Part shown: in pieces, positions 25,858-33,941 of the stretch
Layout of the letters: the number at the start of each line of letters is the position of its first letter
How positions within the stretch are numbered: the stretch's first letter is position 1
From: an uncultured Lachnospiraceae bacterium
GTDB taxonomy: Bacteria; Bacillota; Clostridia; Lachnospirales; Lachnospiraceae
Direction of reading: 5' to 3'
Length of the DNA stretch: 39,017 bases
Assembly: GCA_910588295.1 (NCBI GenBank)
Contig: CAJUQO010000031.1
Span: 1 to 39,017 of the forward strand
Program-made: the position numbers and the translations under genes
Notes under the pieces: generated by a model
What the model saw: the letters and a program-made list of their open reading frames with translations, nothing else
Told to the model about the DNA's origin: nothing
Databases searched by the model: none

Positions 25858-27306
25858 TTAAGCTTTCGTGCCCATATAATAAAATCCTTTGCAGGTATCC
25901 AGATGAATGGGAATAATTTTGCCTATATCCGCGGCGGTTCCCGGGAAATGTACGAGGAGGTTGTTGTCCATGCGCCCCGTGACCAGCGCGGCGTCCTGGC
26001 TGTTGACTTCCTCGGCCAGCACTTCCTTGGTCTGCCCGGTATAGCGGGAGGAAACATCCCTGGAAATATCCTGTACCAATGCCAGGAGTCTGTCAAAACG
26101 TTTTTTCACCACATCCTCCGGCACCTGATTCTCCATGGCGGCGGCCGGCGTACCAGTACGTTTGGAATAAATAAAGGTAAACGCGCTGTCGTAGCGCACC
26201 CGGCGTACCACGTCCAGAGTCTCCTCAAAATCTTCTTCCGTCTCTCCGGGAAAACCGACAATGATATCTGTGGTGATGGAGATATCGGGAATAACCCGGC
26301 GGATTTTTTCCGTCAGCGCCAGATACTGCTCCTTCGTATAGCGCCGGTTCATCGCCTGTAAGATGCGGCTGCTGCCGGACTGCAGGGGCAGATGGATGTG
26401 GCGGCAGACTTTTTTGCTGTCCGCCATGGCTTGGATCAGCTCGTCCGACAGATCTTTGGGATGGGAAGTCATAAAGCGGATCCGCTTTAGCCCTTCGATC
26501 TGCTCCGCCTTTCGCAGAAGCCGGGCAAAGGTAATGGGTTCCTCCAGATTCTTTCCGTAAGAATTAACGTTCTGGCCCAGAAGCATGACCTCCACCACCC
26601 CGTCCGCCACCAGACGGCGGATCTCCTCAAGGATCTCCTCCGGCCTGCGGCTCTTCTCCCTGCCGCGCACATAGGGAACGATACAGTAGCTACAAAAATT
26701 GTTGCAGCCGAACATGATGTTTACCCCCGATTTGAAGGAGTATTTGCGGTCTACCGGCAGTTTTTCCACAATCTGATCCGTGTCCTCCCAGGTGTCCACC
26801 ACCATATGGTCGCCGCTCTGCATCCGGTTGAGCAACTCGGCAAACTGAAAGATATTGTGGGTGCCAAAGACGAGGTTGACAAAACGATAACTCTTTTTCA
26901 GCTTGTCCACTACCTGTTTTTCCTGCATCATGCAGCCGCACAGAGCAATCTTCAGACCGGGATTTTTCTTTTTTAGGCTGTGCAAATAACCGAGGCGGCC
27001 ATAAACGCGCTGGTTGGCATTCTCCCGCACAGTGCAGGTATTATAAATGACAAAATCCGCGTCCTCCTCCCGGTCGGTCTTCTCATATCCGGCTTGCTCC
27101 AGAATTCCCTCCAGTTTCTCGGAATCACGGGCATTCATCTGGCACCCGAAGGTTTGAGTAAACGCGAACGGGCGACGCCCGTTTTTCCGTTCAAACTCCC
27201 GAACCCATTCTCGGCATTTTGCCATAAAATAGTACTGCCTGTCTGGTTCTTCTATGGGTGGTTCCGCATTTACATCCATTTTATCCAAATCGATTTCCTG
27301 ATACAT
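25858..27306 (-). CDS. miaB: tRNA-2-methylthio-N6-dimethylallyladenosine synthase
   Basis: Radical-SAM methylthiotransferase converting i6A37 to ms2i6A37. Three N-terminal cysteines, Cys55 (F-G-C-Q-M-N), Cys91 and Cys125, bind the auxiliary cluster. The radical-SAM triad is Cys201, Cys205 and Cys208 in F-G-C-N-N-F-C-S-Y-C. A TRAM-like domain occupies about residues 415-478. At 482 residues it has a roughly 45-residue N-terminal extension common in clostridia. The ATG start has only a weak upstream purine stretch; a GGAG lies 13 bases away. It follows the M14 peptidase gene by 21 bp. Confidence 0.96.
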   Translation of the reverse strand: MYQEIDLDKMDVNAEPPIEEPDRQYYFMAKCREWVREFERKNGRRPFAFTQTFGCQMNARDSEKLEGILEQAGYEKTDREEDADFVIYNTCTVRENANQRVYGRLGYLHSLKKKNPGLKIALCGCMMQEKQVVDKLKKSYRFVNLVFGTHNIFQFAELLNRMQSGDHMVVDTWEDTDQIVEKLPVDRKYSFKSGVNIMFGCNNFCSYCIVPYVRGREKSRRPEEILEEIRRLVADGVVEVMLLGQNVNSYGKNLEEPITFARLLRKAEQIEGLKRIRFMTSHPKDLSDELIQAMADSKKVCRHIHLPLQSGSSRILQAMNRRYTKEQYLALTEKIRRVIPDISITTDIIVGFPGETEEDFEETLDVVRRVRYDSAFTFIYSKRTGTPAAAMENQVPEDVVKKRFDRLLALVQDISRDVSSRYTGQTKEVLAEEVNSQDAALVTGRMDNNLLVHFPGTAADIGKIIPIHLDTCKGFYYMGTKA

Positions 27307-27327
27307 TTCTCTTGACGTTCTCCTATT

Positions 27328-28221
27328 CTATTCCGTGAGTATCTCCAGCAATTCCAGCGGCAGCAGCCGAACTTCCCCGTAAGCCTCCCTCTGATAAGCA
27401 CAGTCCAGGGGAAATTCCGCATGGTCTGGCAGGGTCTCGATGGTCAGCGCCGGGCGATCAAAGTGTTCCGCATAGTATTGCACAGAATTGCCGCCATCCC
27501 CCGGCAGATCTCCTTCATCGGCGGGGGCGCCGAGGGTATAGCCCGACAGACGTTTCAGACGCCGGGCAATCCTGGCGCCTTTCGTGTTAAAGCTATATGG
27601 TTTTGCCCGGCGGTAATAGTAAATGATCTTCCCTCGGGAATGGAAATCCAGATATCCCACAGTGCTGTAATCTTCAAAGATTCGCATCAGCGCCCGGGTT
27701 TCTTTCTCACTGGCAGGAAAATCATCCACGGTAGCCGGAGCGTAGCTCTGGCAGGGAAAATTCCGGTTTATGTCCACTGCCCGGGCATTCATCTTCCACT
27801 CGGCAGCAGGTATTCGTTTCATACGGCACATCTGTGCCAGCATAGGGTTATGTATACGGCCAAAGCCGTTTTGGGCGACTTCGTAACCATCCGGATTTAA
27901 TAACGGGATCACACACAGGGATGTCCGCACAAACAGATCGCAGATATCGTATCCGTCGAAATTTTCCTCCGCCTTAAAGCATTGCAGATACCGCTCCAGC
28001 ATATGCAGCAGGATGGCCGGATTGACGGATTCTCTGCCATGAATGCCCCCGGTCACAACCAGCGTGGGTTTCCCCAGCCCGGCCCGCACCATACCAATGG
28101 GCCTTCCGTCATGGCTTGTACCGATCTCCCGGTACACGGCGATCTCACTGTATTCTTTCGCCAGAAACTGCATCTTTTCACTGATCTCCCGGCAGGAATA
28201 TCGTTTGTTCAGAACCATCAT
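27328..28221 (-). CDS. M14 family zinc carboxypeptidase
   Basis: A 297-residue zinc peptidase without a signal peptide. Zn ligands are His61 and Glu64 in G-G-I-H-G-R-E-S and His194 in L-D-F-H-S-R-G. Arg153 (D-I-N-R-N-F-P) would bind the substrate carboxylate and Glu262 (T-I-E-T) is the likely catalytic base. Related Firmicute enzymes cleave gamma-D-Glu-meso-DAP cell-wall peptides, so muropeptide recycling is plausible but unproven. The start at 28221 is chosen because AGGAGGG lies six bases upstream; the open frame to 28338 crosses a palindromic leader element and shows no homology. Probable first gene of the miaB-mutSL-miaA cluster. Confidence 0.88.
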   Translation of the reverse strand: MMVLNKRYSCREISEKMQFLAKEYSEIAVYREIGTSHDGRPIGMVRAGLGKPTLVVTGGIHGRESVNPAILLHMLERYLQCFKAEENFDGYDICDLFVRTSLCVIPLLNPDGYEVAQNGFGRIHNPMLAQMCRMKRIPAAEWKMNARAVDINRNFPCQSYAPATVDDFPASEKETRALMRIFEDYSTVGYLDFHSRGKIIYYYRRAKPYSFNTKGARIARRLKRLSGYTLGAPADEGDLPGDGGNSVQYYAEHFDRPALTIETLPDHAEFPLDCAYQREAYGEVRLLPLELLEILTE

Positions 28222-28258
28222 ATAGTTCCCTCCTGTCCGTAAAACATTCTTATACGGT

Positions 28259-28295
28259 TGTACAGACCGCGTAAAGCCTGCGGCGAATCTGTACA
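28259..28295. repeat. TGTACAGA inverted repeat in the leader of the M14 peptidase gene
   Basis: TGTACAGA (28259-28266) and TCTGTACA (28288-28295) are perfect inverted arms. An inner CCGC (28267-28270) pairs with GCGG (28280-28283), leaving a four-base asymmetric bulge. It ends about 25 bp before the Shine-Dalgarno site, so it is either an operator, a leader hairpin or another small palindromic repeat. Confidence 0.5.
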
Positions 28296-28332
28296 CATTT
28301 TTCAGGTACGAATCTACTATATGATACTGTCT

Positions 28333-28354
28333 GCCCAATTATGCATAATGGGGC
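28333..28354. repeat. Dyad centred on ATTATGCATAAT
   Basis: The perfect 12-bp palindrome ATTATGCATAAT (28338-28349) is flanked by one mismatch and then GCCC/GGGC arms. It sits between the fthC-type gene stop and the M14 gene. Symmetry and size suit a dimeric DNA-binding protein; there is no U-tract for termination. Confidence 0.4.
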
Positions 28355-28384
28355 AAAAGACGCTATACCCGCGAGTATAAAACG

Positions 28385-28936
28385 TTATCTTCGATAGATA
28401 GTCTTTTCCGTAATAACCATATCCGGCAGGATATCGGTGACCTCCCAGGGCGCCGCTTCGACGATCTGGAACGCAAAAGCCAGGGCAATAGCCGGATGTC
28501 TGCGATGGATGGACAGATAGCGGTCATAAAATCCCTGCCCATACCCTACACGATGGCAGTCCGGGTCGAAAGCGACTCCCGGTACGACCATCAGGGCCTT
28601 CTCCCAGGTGACAATCTCTCCCCGGGCTGGTTCCGGTATACCGAAATACCCCGGCTCCAGTTGGGCAAAATCTGTCAGCCGATAGAAATCCATATCTTTT
28701 TCCCGTACCCTGGGCACAGCCACCTCTTTGCCGTCAGCCATACAGCGCAGGATCAGGTCATGGGTTTCCACTTCATGGTTGAAGTCTACATAAGTAAATA
28801 CCTGGCGGGCGTTTTTATACGCGTCGGTTTCCGTCAGCCTGTCCAGAATGATCAGGCTGTCACTATGTACCTGCGCGTCCGTAGCCTGGCCGCGCAGCCG
28901 GAAGATCTGCTTCCTAATGCTTTGTTTTGTCTCCAT
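28385..28936 (-). CDS. yqgN: 5-formyltetrahydrofolate cyclo-ligase
   Basis: ATP-dependent enzyme returning 5-formyl-THF to 5,10-methenyl-THF. The 183-residue protein begins M-E-T-K-Q-S-I-R-K-Q and has the family signature V-G-Y-G-Q-G-F-Y-D-R-Y-L in its C-terminal third, with V-P-G-V-A-F-D just before. The ATG at 28936 has GGGAG upstream and lies inside the end of the DUF896 gene (23-bp overlap). The frame extends open further upstream but without homology. The two genes are translationally coupled. Confidence 0.93.
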   Translation of the reverse strand: METKQSIRKQIFRLRGQATDAQVHSDSLIILDRLTETDAYKNARQVFTYVDFNHEVETHDLILRCMADGKEVAVPRVREKDMDFYRLTDFAQLEPGYFGIPEPARGEIVTWEKALMVVPGVAFDPDCHRVGYGQGFYDRYLSIHRRHPAIALAFAFQIVEAAPWEVTDILPDMVITEKTIYRR

Positions 28937-29135
28937 ACTTTTCTCCCAGATTGGTGATAGTTCCGTCCTTCTCCCGGACGTCAATAGCATCGAGCTGTGA
29001 TCTCAGATTCATGCGCACACTTTCAATGTAAAGCCGCCGGAGCCTGGCCTGCTCTTCCTTCTCCTGATCTGTCAGGCCCACGGCTTTGGATTTGCGGGCC
29101 AGTTCATTAATACGGTTCAATTCTTTCTGATTCAT
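28914..29135 (-). CDS. ynzC: DUF896 family protein (YnzC-like)
   Basis: A 73-residue cytosolic protein. The N-terminal helical hairpin R-I-N-E-L-A-R-K-S-K-A-V-G-L-T is the DUF896 hallmark, followed by E-E-Q-A-R-L-R-R-L-Y-I. Function is unknown; the Bacillus homologue is small and LexA-regulated in one locus. The start is ATG 29135 behind GGAAAGGGG. Its leader carries two hairpins and a clear promoter. Confidence 0.92.
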   Translation of the reverse strand: MNQKELNRINELARKSKAVGLTDQEKEEQARLRRLYIESVRMNLRSQLDAIDVREKDGTITNLGEKYGDKTKH

Positions 29136-29149
29136 ATTTTCCCCTTTCC

Positions 29150-29199
29150 TGACGCAGCCGGCTGCGTCATCCAGGTAGATTTGGAAGTTTACTTCCAAA
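29150..29199 (-). promoter_or_regulatory. Two leader hairpins upstream of the DUF896 gene
   Basis: TTTGGAAGT/ACTTCCAAA (29180-29188 with 29191-29199) forms a 9-bp stem, and TGACGCAGCCGGCTGCGTCA (29150-29169) is a perfect 20-bp palindrome. Both would lie in the roughly 100-base 5' leader of the DUF896 mRNA. On the plus strand the first hairpin is followed by CTTTTTT, so it would also work as a terminator for rightward transcription. Confidence 0.5.
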
Positions 29200-29245
29200 C
29201 TTTTTTCTCCCACAGTCAAAACAGCTAAGGGTATTAAACCGTTAT

Positions 29246-29274
29246 ATTGTACTACCCTCCGCCAAAATCAGCAA
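29246..29274 (-). promoter_or_regulatory. Sigma-A-like promoter for DUF896 and the cyclo-ligase gene
   Basis: TTGCTG (29269-29274), 17-bp spacer, TACAAT (29246-29251) on the minus strand. It places the transcript start near 29239, giving a leader of about 100 bases that contains both hairpins at 29150-29199. Confidence 0.65.
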
Positions 29275-29297
29275 GGAGAAAAATCGGTATATACGGC

Positions 29298-29660
29298 CTA
29301 ACTGCTATAATTTTCCAGAAAACTGTACACTTCCAGGATGCTGGACATGCGCTTTCCTTGACGGATTTCATCCTGCAGGACAGAAGGGAGGTGGCTAAGG
29401 CTGATATCTGTGTATTCATAGATTGTTCCGTTCTGGTCAATGACCGCCACAAATCCGTTTTCCTCAACCAGTTGGAATCCTTCATCTGCCGTTGCAGCGG
29501 CGGACGTCGTCGTTTGCAGGGCTTCCATGGCTTCTCCCGCCTCGGGCTTTTGTTTTTCCTTTTTCTTGTCCCCAAATGTCAGACCCACCAGCCCGAGCAT
29601 TAATACCGTCATAATCAGCCAAAATACAAAAAAGCCAATACGTGAAAATCTATGGTTCAT
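29298..29660 (-). CDS. Small membrane-anchored protein with BofC C-terminal-like domain
   Basis: A 120-residue protein. A membrane helix at residues 8-29 is followed by a short Lys/Glu/Thr/Ala-rich linker (30-60). The compact C-terminal domain has N-G-T-I-Y-E-Y-T-D-I near residues 78-87 and a final S-F-L-E-N-Y-S-S. The pattern (dG.iaV, yE.T.I, LE.Y) resembles the C-terminal domain of BofC, the forespore protein that inhibits sigma-K activation, but without its N-terminal domain. The link is by motif resemblance, so moderate. AGGAG is eight bases before the ATG, inside a loop formed by flanking inverted repeats. Confidence 0.7.
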   Translation of the reverse strand: MNHRFSRIGFFVFWLIMTVLMLGLVGLTFGDKKKEKQKPEAGEAMEALQTTTSAAATADEGFQLVEENGFVAVIDQNGTIYEYTDISLSHLPSVLQDEIRQGKRMSSILEVYSFLENYSS

Positions 29661-29694
29661 GGCGAACTCCTTTTTTTCTCAGTATTGGCTTTTT
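29629..29694 (-). promoter_or_regulatory. 13-bp inverted repeats enclosing the ribosome binding site and start codon
   Basis: AAAAAGCCAATAC (29629-29641, inside codons of residues 7-11) is exactly complementary to GTATTGGCTTTTT (29682-29694, in the leader). The 40-base loop holds the AGGAG site and ATG of the BofC-like gene. In the mRNA this would form a stem clamped around the initiation region. Confidence 0.5.
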
Positions 29695-29755
29695 GGCCGT
29701 CTCTATTCAATTTTTGCAGTCATTTTCCGAAAATTTCACACTTATTGCGGCATAT

Positions 29756-30868
29756 TTATGAAATTTCTACCTTATCTGCATCTGCGTTCAAAATAATTCC
29801 CACATAGGTCTTGCCGGGGTTCATTTTCAACTCGGAACCATCCTCCAGAAAGAAATGTGCAATGCCGGTATCTTTATCGTAGGTCCAAGTCATATCCACA
29901 GCCACGCCGTTTGCGATATATTTAGCGTTCCCACCGGACGTGGTGTCGATATCCAGGGATTTTCCGTCGCCAAACATTTCATAATCACAGTACTGCAAAA
30001 TCAAATTCTTGAAAGCGAGCTGGTTGCCGGTCTCAATATCCACCTGCTTGTCTCCGAACTGGCTGCGGTAATACAGGCCGTCTTCCTCATTATAGGTGAA
30101 GGAGGGGGCATTGTGCACGTAGCCGGGTTTGACCGTGGTCGCCTCATTTCCCTCATAAGAAGTGCTCTCTCCCGTATGCACAAAATCAAAGTAGCCCTCA
30201 TAACTGGCAGAATAATCCATATTAAAGCCCTGCGTTTCAATACCCTTTAAGATACCTTCGGTGCTGGTATAGGCGTTGTGGGGAGCCACACGGTCGCTGG
30301 TGCGGTAGAACACATTAGCGCCGGAACCCTCTACACCGTCCAGATTATCTGTGGACTCTTTATCCAGCAATTTTTCGGCATATTTGGAATGGCCGTAGCT
30401 GATATAAACGGCGTTATAAGCGAGGGCCAGCTCCACATAGTATTTCCTCGCGCTTCTCACAGAACCGATCTTATCCAGGTCTGTGTAATCTTCATACAGA
30501 CCCATCAGGCGAGTGATTCCGCCCTCCACCGGAGCCTCGTACACGATAGAGGCTTTCTCAATCCCGGACTGCGGCACGGCATCTTTGACATTGCTGAGCA
30601 TAATAGCCACCGGACGTTTCCTGCCAATCGATTCATCCACATATTCCCCTGTCAAATAACTGGTTACCTGGCCTTCGGGAGCGTCATCCTCCTCAATTTC
30701 CTCAGCAGTCAATGCCGACTCCTCCGGCTCCGAACTTTCTGTCATCACAGACGAAGATTCCGGCAGCGTCTGGCTGGGTACTTCTGAGGCCTCTTTTTTG
30801 CCACAACCCGACAGACATAAAACTGCCGCCAATCCAAGCGCTATACATTTTTGCATTCTTAATTTCAT
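29756..30868 (-). CDS. yerB: DUF3048 domain lipoprotein (YerB-like)
   Basis: A 370-residue secreted lipoprotein: basic start, hydrophobic signal and lipobox L-S-G-C with lipidated Cys22. It continues with an acidic Ser/Glu-rich spacer (about 25-65) and the DUF3048 domain, including K-R-P-V-A-I-M-L-S-N, I-G-S-V-R-S-A-R and A-P-H-N-A-Y-T-S. Function of the family is unknown. GGAG is eight bases before the ATG. It follows ybeY by 9 bp, so it probably belongs to the yqfCD-phoH-ybeY transcript. LspA encoded at the left edge would process it. Confidence 0.92.
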   Translation of the reverse strand: MKLRMQKCIALGLAAVLCLSGCGKKEASEVPSQTLPESSSVMTESSEPEESALTAEEIEEDDAPEGQVTSYLTGEYVDESIGRKRPVAIMLSNVKDAVPQSGIEKASIVYEAPVEGGITRLMGLYEDYTDLDKIGSVRSARKYYVELALAYNAVYISYGHSKYAEKLLDKESTDNLDGVEGSGANVFYRTSDRVAPHNAYTSTEGILKGIETQGFNMDYSASYEGYFDFVHTGESTSYEGNEATTVKPGYVHNAPSFTYNEEDGLYYRSQFGDKQVDIETGNQLAFKNLILQYCDYEMFGDGKSLDIDTTSGGNAKYIANGVAVDMTWTYDKDTGIAHFFLEDGSELKMNPGKTYVGIILNADADKVEIS

Positions 30869-30877
30869 TTTTTTCTC

Positions 30878-31372
30878 CTATCTTGTAATTTGCAAATCTT
30901 CCAGTACCTGCCGCTGCCTGGCTTCCATAAGCTCCTGATCCGCCGCCGTCATGTGATCATAACCCAGCAGATGAAGAACACTGTGAGCCACGAGAAACGC
31001 GAACTCCCTCTTTTCTCCATGCCCATATTCGCTGGCCTGGCTCCTCATGCGCGGCACACAGATCATGATATCCCCCAGCAGCAATTCCCCGCTTTCCGGA
31101 TGAAAAGCGTCCATAGACTCTTCCAGGAAATCATAGGCTGCCGGTTTCACAAAATCCTGCATCGGAAAAGACAACACATCTGTCACCTGATCCTTGTCCC
31201 GGAATTCCCGGTTGACCGCTCTTATTTCTTCCTCATCGACTAGGCTCAGGTTGACCTCCGCCTCATAGGGACATCCTTCCTGATCCAGCACGGCAGAGAT
31301 CACTGATTCCGCCAGTTTCCCGGCATCAAAGGGAAAGCTGTATTCGTGTTCATTGTCATAACACAGCGTCAT
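30878..31372 (-). CDS. ybeY: Endoribonuclease/rRNA maturation factor YbeY
   Basis: Zinc metalloendoribonuclease involved in 16S rRNA 3' processing and ribosome quality control. The 164-residue protein has the diagnostic H-x3-H-x5-H motif (His130, His134, His140 in H-S-V-L-H-L-L-G-Y-D-H) and the upstream D-V-L-S-F-P and L-G-D-I-M-I segments. The ATG overlaps the phoH stop as ATGA. In Bacillus a PgpH-type HD gene lies between phoH and ybeY; here it is absent. Confidence 0.96.
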   Translation of the reverse strand: MTLCYDNEHEYSFPFDAGKLAESVISAVLDQEGCPYEAEVNLSLVDEEEIRAVNREFRDKDQVTDVLSFPMQDFVKPAAYDFLEESMDAFHPESGELLLGDIMICVPRMRSQASEYGHGEKREFAFLVAHSVLHLLGYDHMTAADQELMEARQRQVLEDLQITR

Positions 31373-32364
31373 GATCTCGCCTTTCTCGCCGCAGCGTGCT
31401 TTTTTGGCTTAGCAGCCTTTTTTTCATAAGCCTCATAAGCCTGTACAATCTTCTGCACCAGAGGATGGCGAACCACGTCATCTCCTGTCAACTCGCAAAA
31501 AGCTATATCCTCGATGCCTTTCAGCACCTCAGCGGCCACCTCAAGGCCGGACTTCTGATCCCTGGGCAGATCCTTTTGAGTGGAATCACCGGTAACGATC
31601 ACCTTTGATTCAAAACCAATTCTGGTCAGGAACATTTTCATCTGAGCCGGCGTGGTATTCTGGGCCTCGTCCAGAATAATATAAGCGTTATCCAGTGTAC
31701 GTCCCCGCATATAAGCCAGCGGAGCCACCTCAATCAGCCCCTTTTCCATATTTTTCTGAAAACTCTCCGGGCCCATGATCTGGTACAGGGCATCATAGAG
31801 AGGCCTTAAATAAGGGTCTATCTTGCTCTGCAGGTCACCGGGCAGAAAACCCAGCTTCTCCCCGGCTTCAATGGCCGGACGTGTCAGAATGATCCGGCTC
31901 ACCTCATCATTCCGAAATGCTGTGATGGCCATGGCCATGGCCAGATAGGTCTTTCCTGTTCCCGCCGGGCCGATGCCGAACACGATCTTATTGTTCTGTA
32001 TGGCCTCAACATACTGTTTCTGCCCAAAGGTCTTGGGCTTTACAGGCTTGCCGTTTATGGTGCGGCAGATACAGGACTTATCCATTTCCACATAAGCCTG
32101 GGCCTTTTCCTCCTCGGACACGGCCAGAAGGTAGTTGACATTTTGCTCGTTGATGATGTTTTTCCTTCTGGAAAGCTCCAGAAGCTGTTTCAGGATAATC
32201 GCCGCCCTGTGGACCGCCGCCTCATTGCCGCTGATTTTAAGCTGTCCGTCCCGGGCGATCGCCGTAACCTGCAGAGTACGCTCGATCTTCTTGATATGGC
32301 TGTCAAACTGGCCGAACACGTTCTGTTCATGTTCTGCAGGTATTTCCAAAATTTCTTCCACCAT
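31369..32364 (-). CDS. phoH: PhoH family ATPase (PhoH/PhoL)
   Basis: A 331-residue protein with an N-terminal KH-like part (about 15-65) and a PhoH ATPase core. The Walker A loop is G-P-A-G-T-G-K-T at 132-139, with Walker B-type I-I-L-D-E-A-Q-N and V-T-G-D following. The C-terminus is Lys/Ala-rich (K-K-A-A-K-P-K-K). PhoH proteins are implicated in RNA metabolism, and the phoH-ybeY pairing is widely conserved. No clear Shine-Dalgarno site precedes the ATG, which lies 8 bp after the yqfD stop, so coupling to yqfD is inferred. Confidence 0.95.
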   Translation of the reverse strand: MVEEILEIPAEHEQNVFGQFDSHIKKIERTLQVTAIARDGQLKISGNEAAVHRAAIILKQLLELSRRKNIINEQNVNYLLAVSEEEKAQAYVEMDKSCICRTINGKPVKPKTFGQKQYVEAIQNNKIVFGIGPAGTGKTYLAMAMAITAFRNDEVSRIILTRPAIEAGEKLGFLPGDLQSKIDPYLRPLYDALYQIMGPESFQKNMEKGLIEVAPLAYMRGRTLDNAYIILDEAQNTTPAQMKMFLTRIGFESKVIVTGDSTQKDLPRDQKSGLEVAAEVLKGIEDIAFCELTGDDVVRHPLVQKIVQAYEAYEKKAAKPKKHAAARKARS

Positions 32365-32372
32365 AGACTGTA

Positions 32373-33602
32373 TTATTCAGCTTGTGTATTCCTTTCTATA
32401 ATTTCCCCGCTTTTTTGAGCGGGCATCGACATTCCGGTCTTCTCCTCGGCCTCAATCGTGCCAAAAGCGACAGCGGACTGCCCCGTCATTTGTATTTTAA
32501 CATTATTTGACGTAATCTGCATTACCTTTTTATCTAAATGTTCGAAAAAATCCGAAAAATGCGCATTTAAAATCATTTTTGCCTGGGTATCTGAGTACCT
32601 TGCATTTACGTAATCATATTTTTTTTCCCAGATCAGCCCGTGACTGACAGGAAGCAGGAATACATCCGACAGGCGCCATTGGAAAAAGTCAGTCTCCCAC
32701 TCTGTCTGCGGCTCCCTGTCCCGCTCATGTAAAGTCATATTTTTTTCTCCCAGACGGAACCACAGCCCCTTGAAGGTCTTACCTGTATAGATTTTCTTCC
32801 TGTAATCCATCTTCAGCTCATCGTAATAACTGTATGCCGAGGCCAAGATAATATCAGCATCGGCCTGACAGTACTGGTAGCCGACTACCGACCCGCCATC
32901 ATCCAAAATCGGTATCTCACCGTCCACAAGCAAGTCCCCAGGATATATATAATCCCCAGCCTGCACCTTTGGTATACCTGCCCGCGTCACTACGGACAGC
33001 ACCAATCCTTCCTTATCGGCGTACAGGCTGCTGGCCTCTTCTTCCGCTTCCGGAATTTCTTCTTCCTCAATAAGGGCCTCTTTCACCGATACATTCAGGA
33101 CAGTCCCTTCTTTTTCCACAGATACCCAGGACAATTGCGGGCAGGCTTCCCGCAAAGCGGCAGCCAGGGCCTTCGCGTCAATATCCGCTTTGCGCTTTCC
33201 GCAGTATACATTCTGTTCCCGCATACGCCGCAGGAGTGTCTGGGATGAGTAATAGCTATTGCCCTCAATGCGGATGTCCCAGATAAACTGGTAGCAGACC
33301 CAGAGCGTAAAAGCCGCCAGAACCACGCCAACAAAAAATACCATTCTGGCCTGCATCGCACGCACCAGAAATGGTACCCCTTCCTTTTTGCATATATGTA
33401 TCCGCACATGAGCTTTCCGGCACAGAGGACGGATCTTCCGGAAGTCCTTCAGGTACAGGGCACAGAAATAACAGCCCTCCTTCTCGCAGACATCCATCAG
33501 TATCAATCCGCCCATCCGGCACAGGTTAAAGAAACGAACCGGCTCCTGCCCGTGGACGGAAAAGGTGATCTTTCCCCTGGGCGAAATACGTTGTCCCTGC
33601 AA
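32373..33602 (-). CDS. yqfD: Sporulation protein YqfD
   Basis: A 409-residue membrane protein of the YqfD sporulation family. A cytoplasmic N-terminal part with several cysteines (about 1-80) precedes a membrane helix at about 87-107 and a large extracytoplasmic domain starting I-R-I-E-G-N. Bacillus yqfD is expressed in the mother cell under sigma-E; its exact role is unclear. The start is TTG at 33602, supported by AGGAGG six to seven bases upstream; no in-frame ATG comes before residue 30. Ten bp separate it from yqfC. Confidence 0.93.
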   Translation of the reverse strand: MQGQRISPRGKITFSVHGQEPVRFFNLCRMGGLILMDVCEKEGCYFCALYLKDFRKIRPLCRKAHVRIHICKKEGVPFLVRAMQARMVFFVGVVLAAFTLWVCYQFIWDIRIEGNSYYSSQTLLRRMREQNVYCGKRKADIDAKALAAALREACPQLSWVSVEKEGTVLNVSVKEALIEEEEIPEAEEEASSLYADKEGLVLSVVTRAGIPKVQAGDYIYPGDLLVDGEIPILDDGGSVVGYQYCQADADIILASAYSYYDELKMDYRKKIYTGKTFKGLWFRLGEKNMTLHERDREPQTEWETDFFQWRLSDVFLLPVSHGLIWEKKYDYVNARYSDTQAKMILNAHFSDFFEHLDKKVMQITSNNVKIQMTGQSAVAFGTIEAEEKTGMSMPAQKSGEIIERNTQAE

Positions 33603-33612
33603 AGCTTTCCTC

Positions 33613-33885
33613 CTAACAAAAATGAATTATTTCCATCTGACCGGTAATCTTCATCTCATCAGGCGTAAAAAAACAGATTTTGAGCTGCTTTCCCTGTATC
33701 CGCATCCGGTAAGAGCCGGTCTGTACGCATATTTCATTACAGGAAAAATACTGCAGCTTTTTAAAATTTTCTATGTAGAGCTCAGATCTGCCCTGAAATG
33801 TGGCGACCGTATGCGCCTTCCCAAAAGGGGAAAACTCATCTTCCGGCGGCTTTTTGCGCCTCGTTTGTGATCTCATGACTCCCAT
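33613..33885 (-). CDS. yqfC: Sporulation protein YqfC
   Basis: A short, about 90-residue YqfC-family protein. The conserved core (L-Y-I-E-N-F-K-K-L-Q-Y-F, then Y-R-M-R-I-Q-G-K-Q-L and a final G-Q-M-E-I-I-H-F) matches the family, and yqfC-yqfD adjacency confirms it. It lacks membrane segments. The start is uncertain: ATG 33885 gives family-like length, ATG 33876 is nine bases downstream, and the frame stays open to 33933. Shine-Dalgarno spacing is poor for all choices. Confidence 0.86.
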   Translation of the reverse strand: MGVMRSQTRRKKPPEDEFSPFGKAHTVATFQGRSELYIENFKKLQYFSCNEICVQTGSYRMRIQGKQLKICFFTPDEMKITGQMEIIHFC

Positions 33886-33941
33886 CCGCCGGCCCACAAC
33901 CTTTTTATCCACTATATGAGGAAAACAGGTCATTCAGAACA

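Noticed and set aside
28222..28338. N-terminal extension of the M14 peptidase frame (39 codons)
   Set aside because: It covers the palindromic leader elements, has no homology to the family, and the strong AGGAGGG site points to the ATG at 28221.
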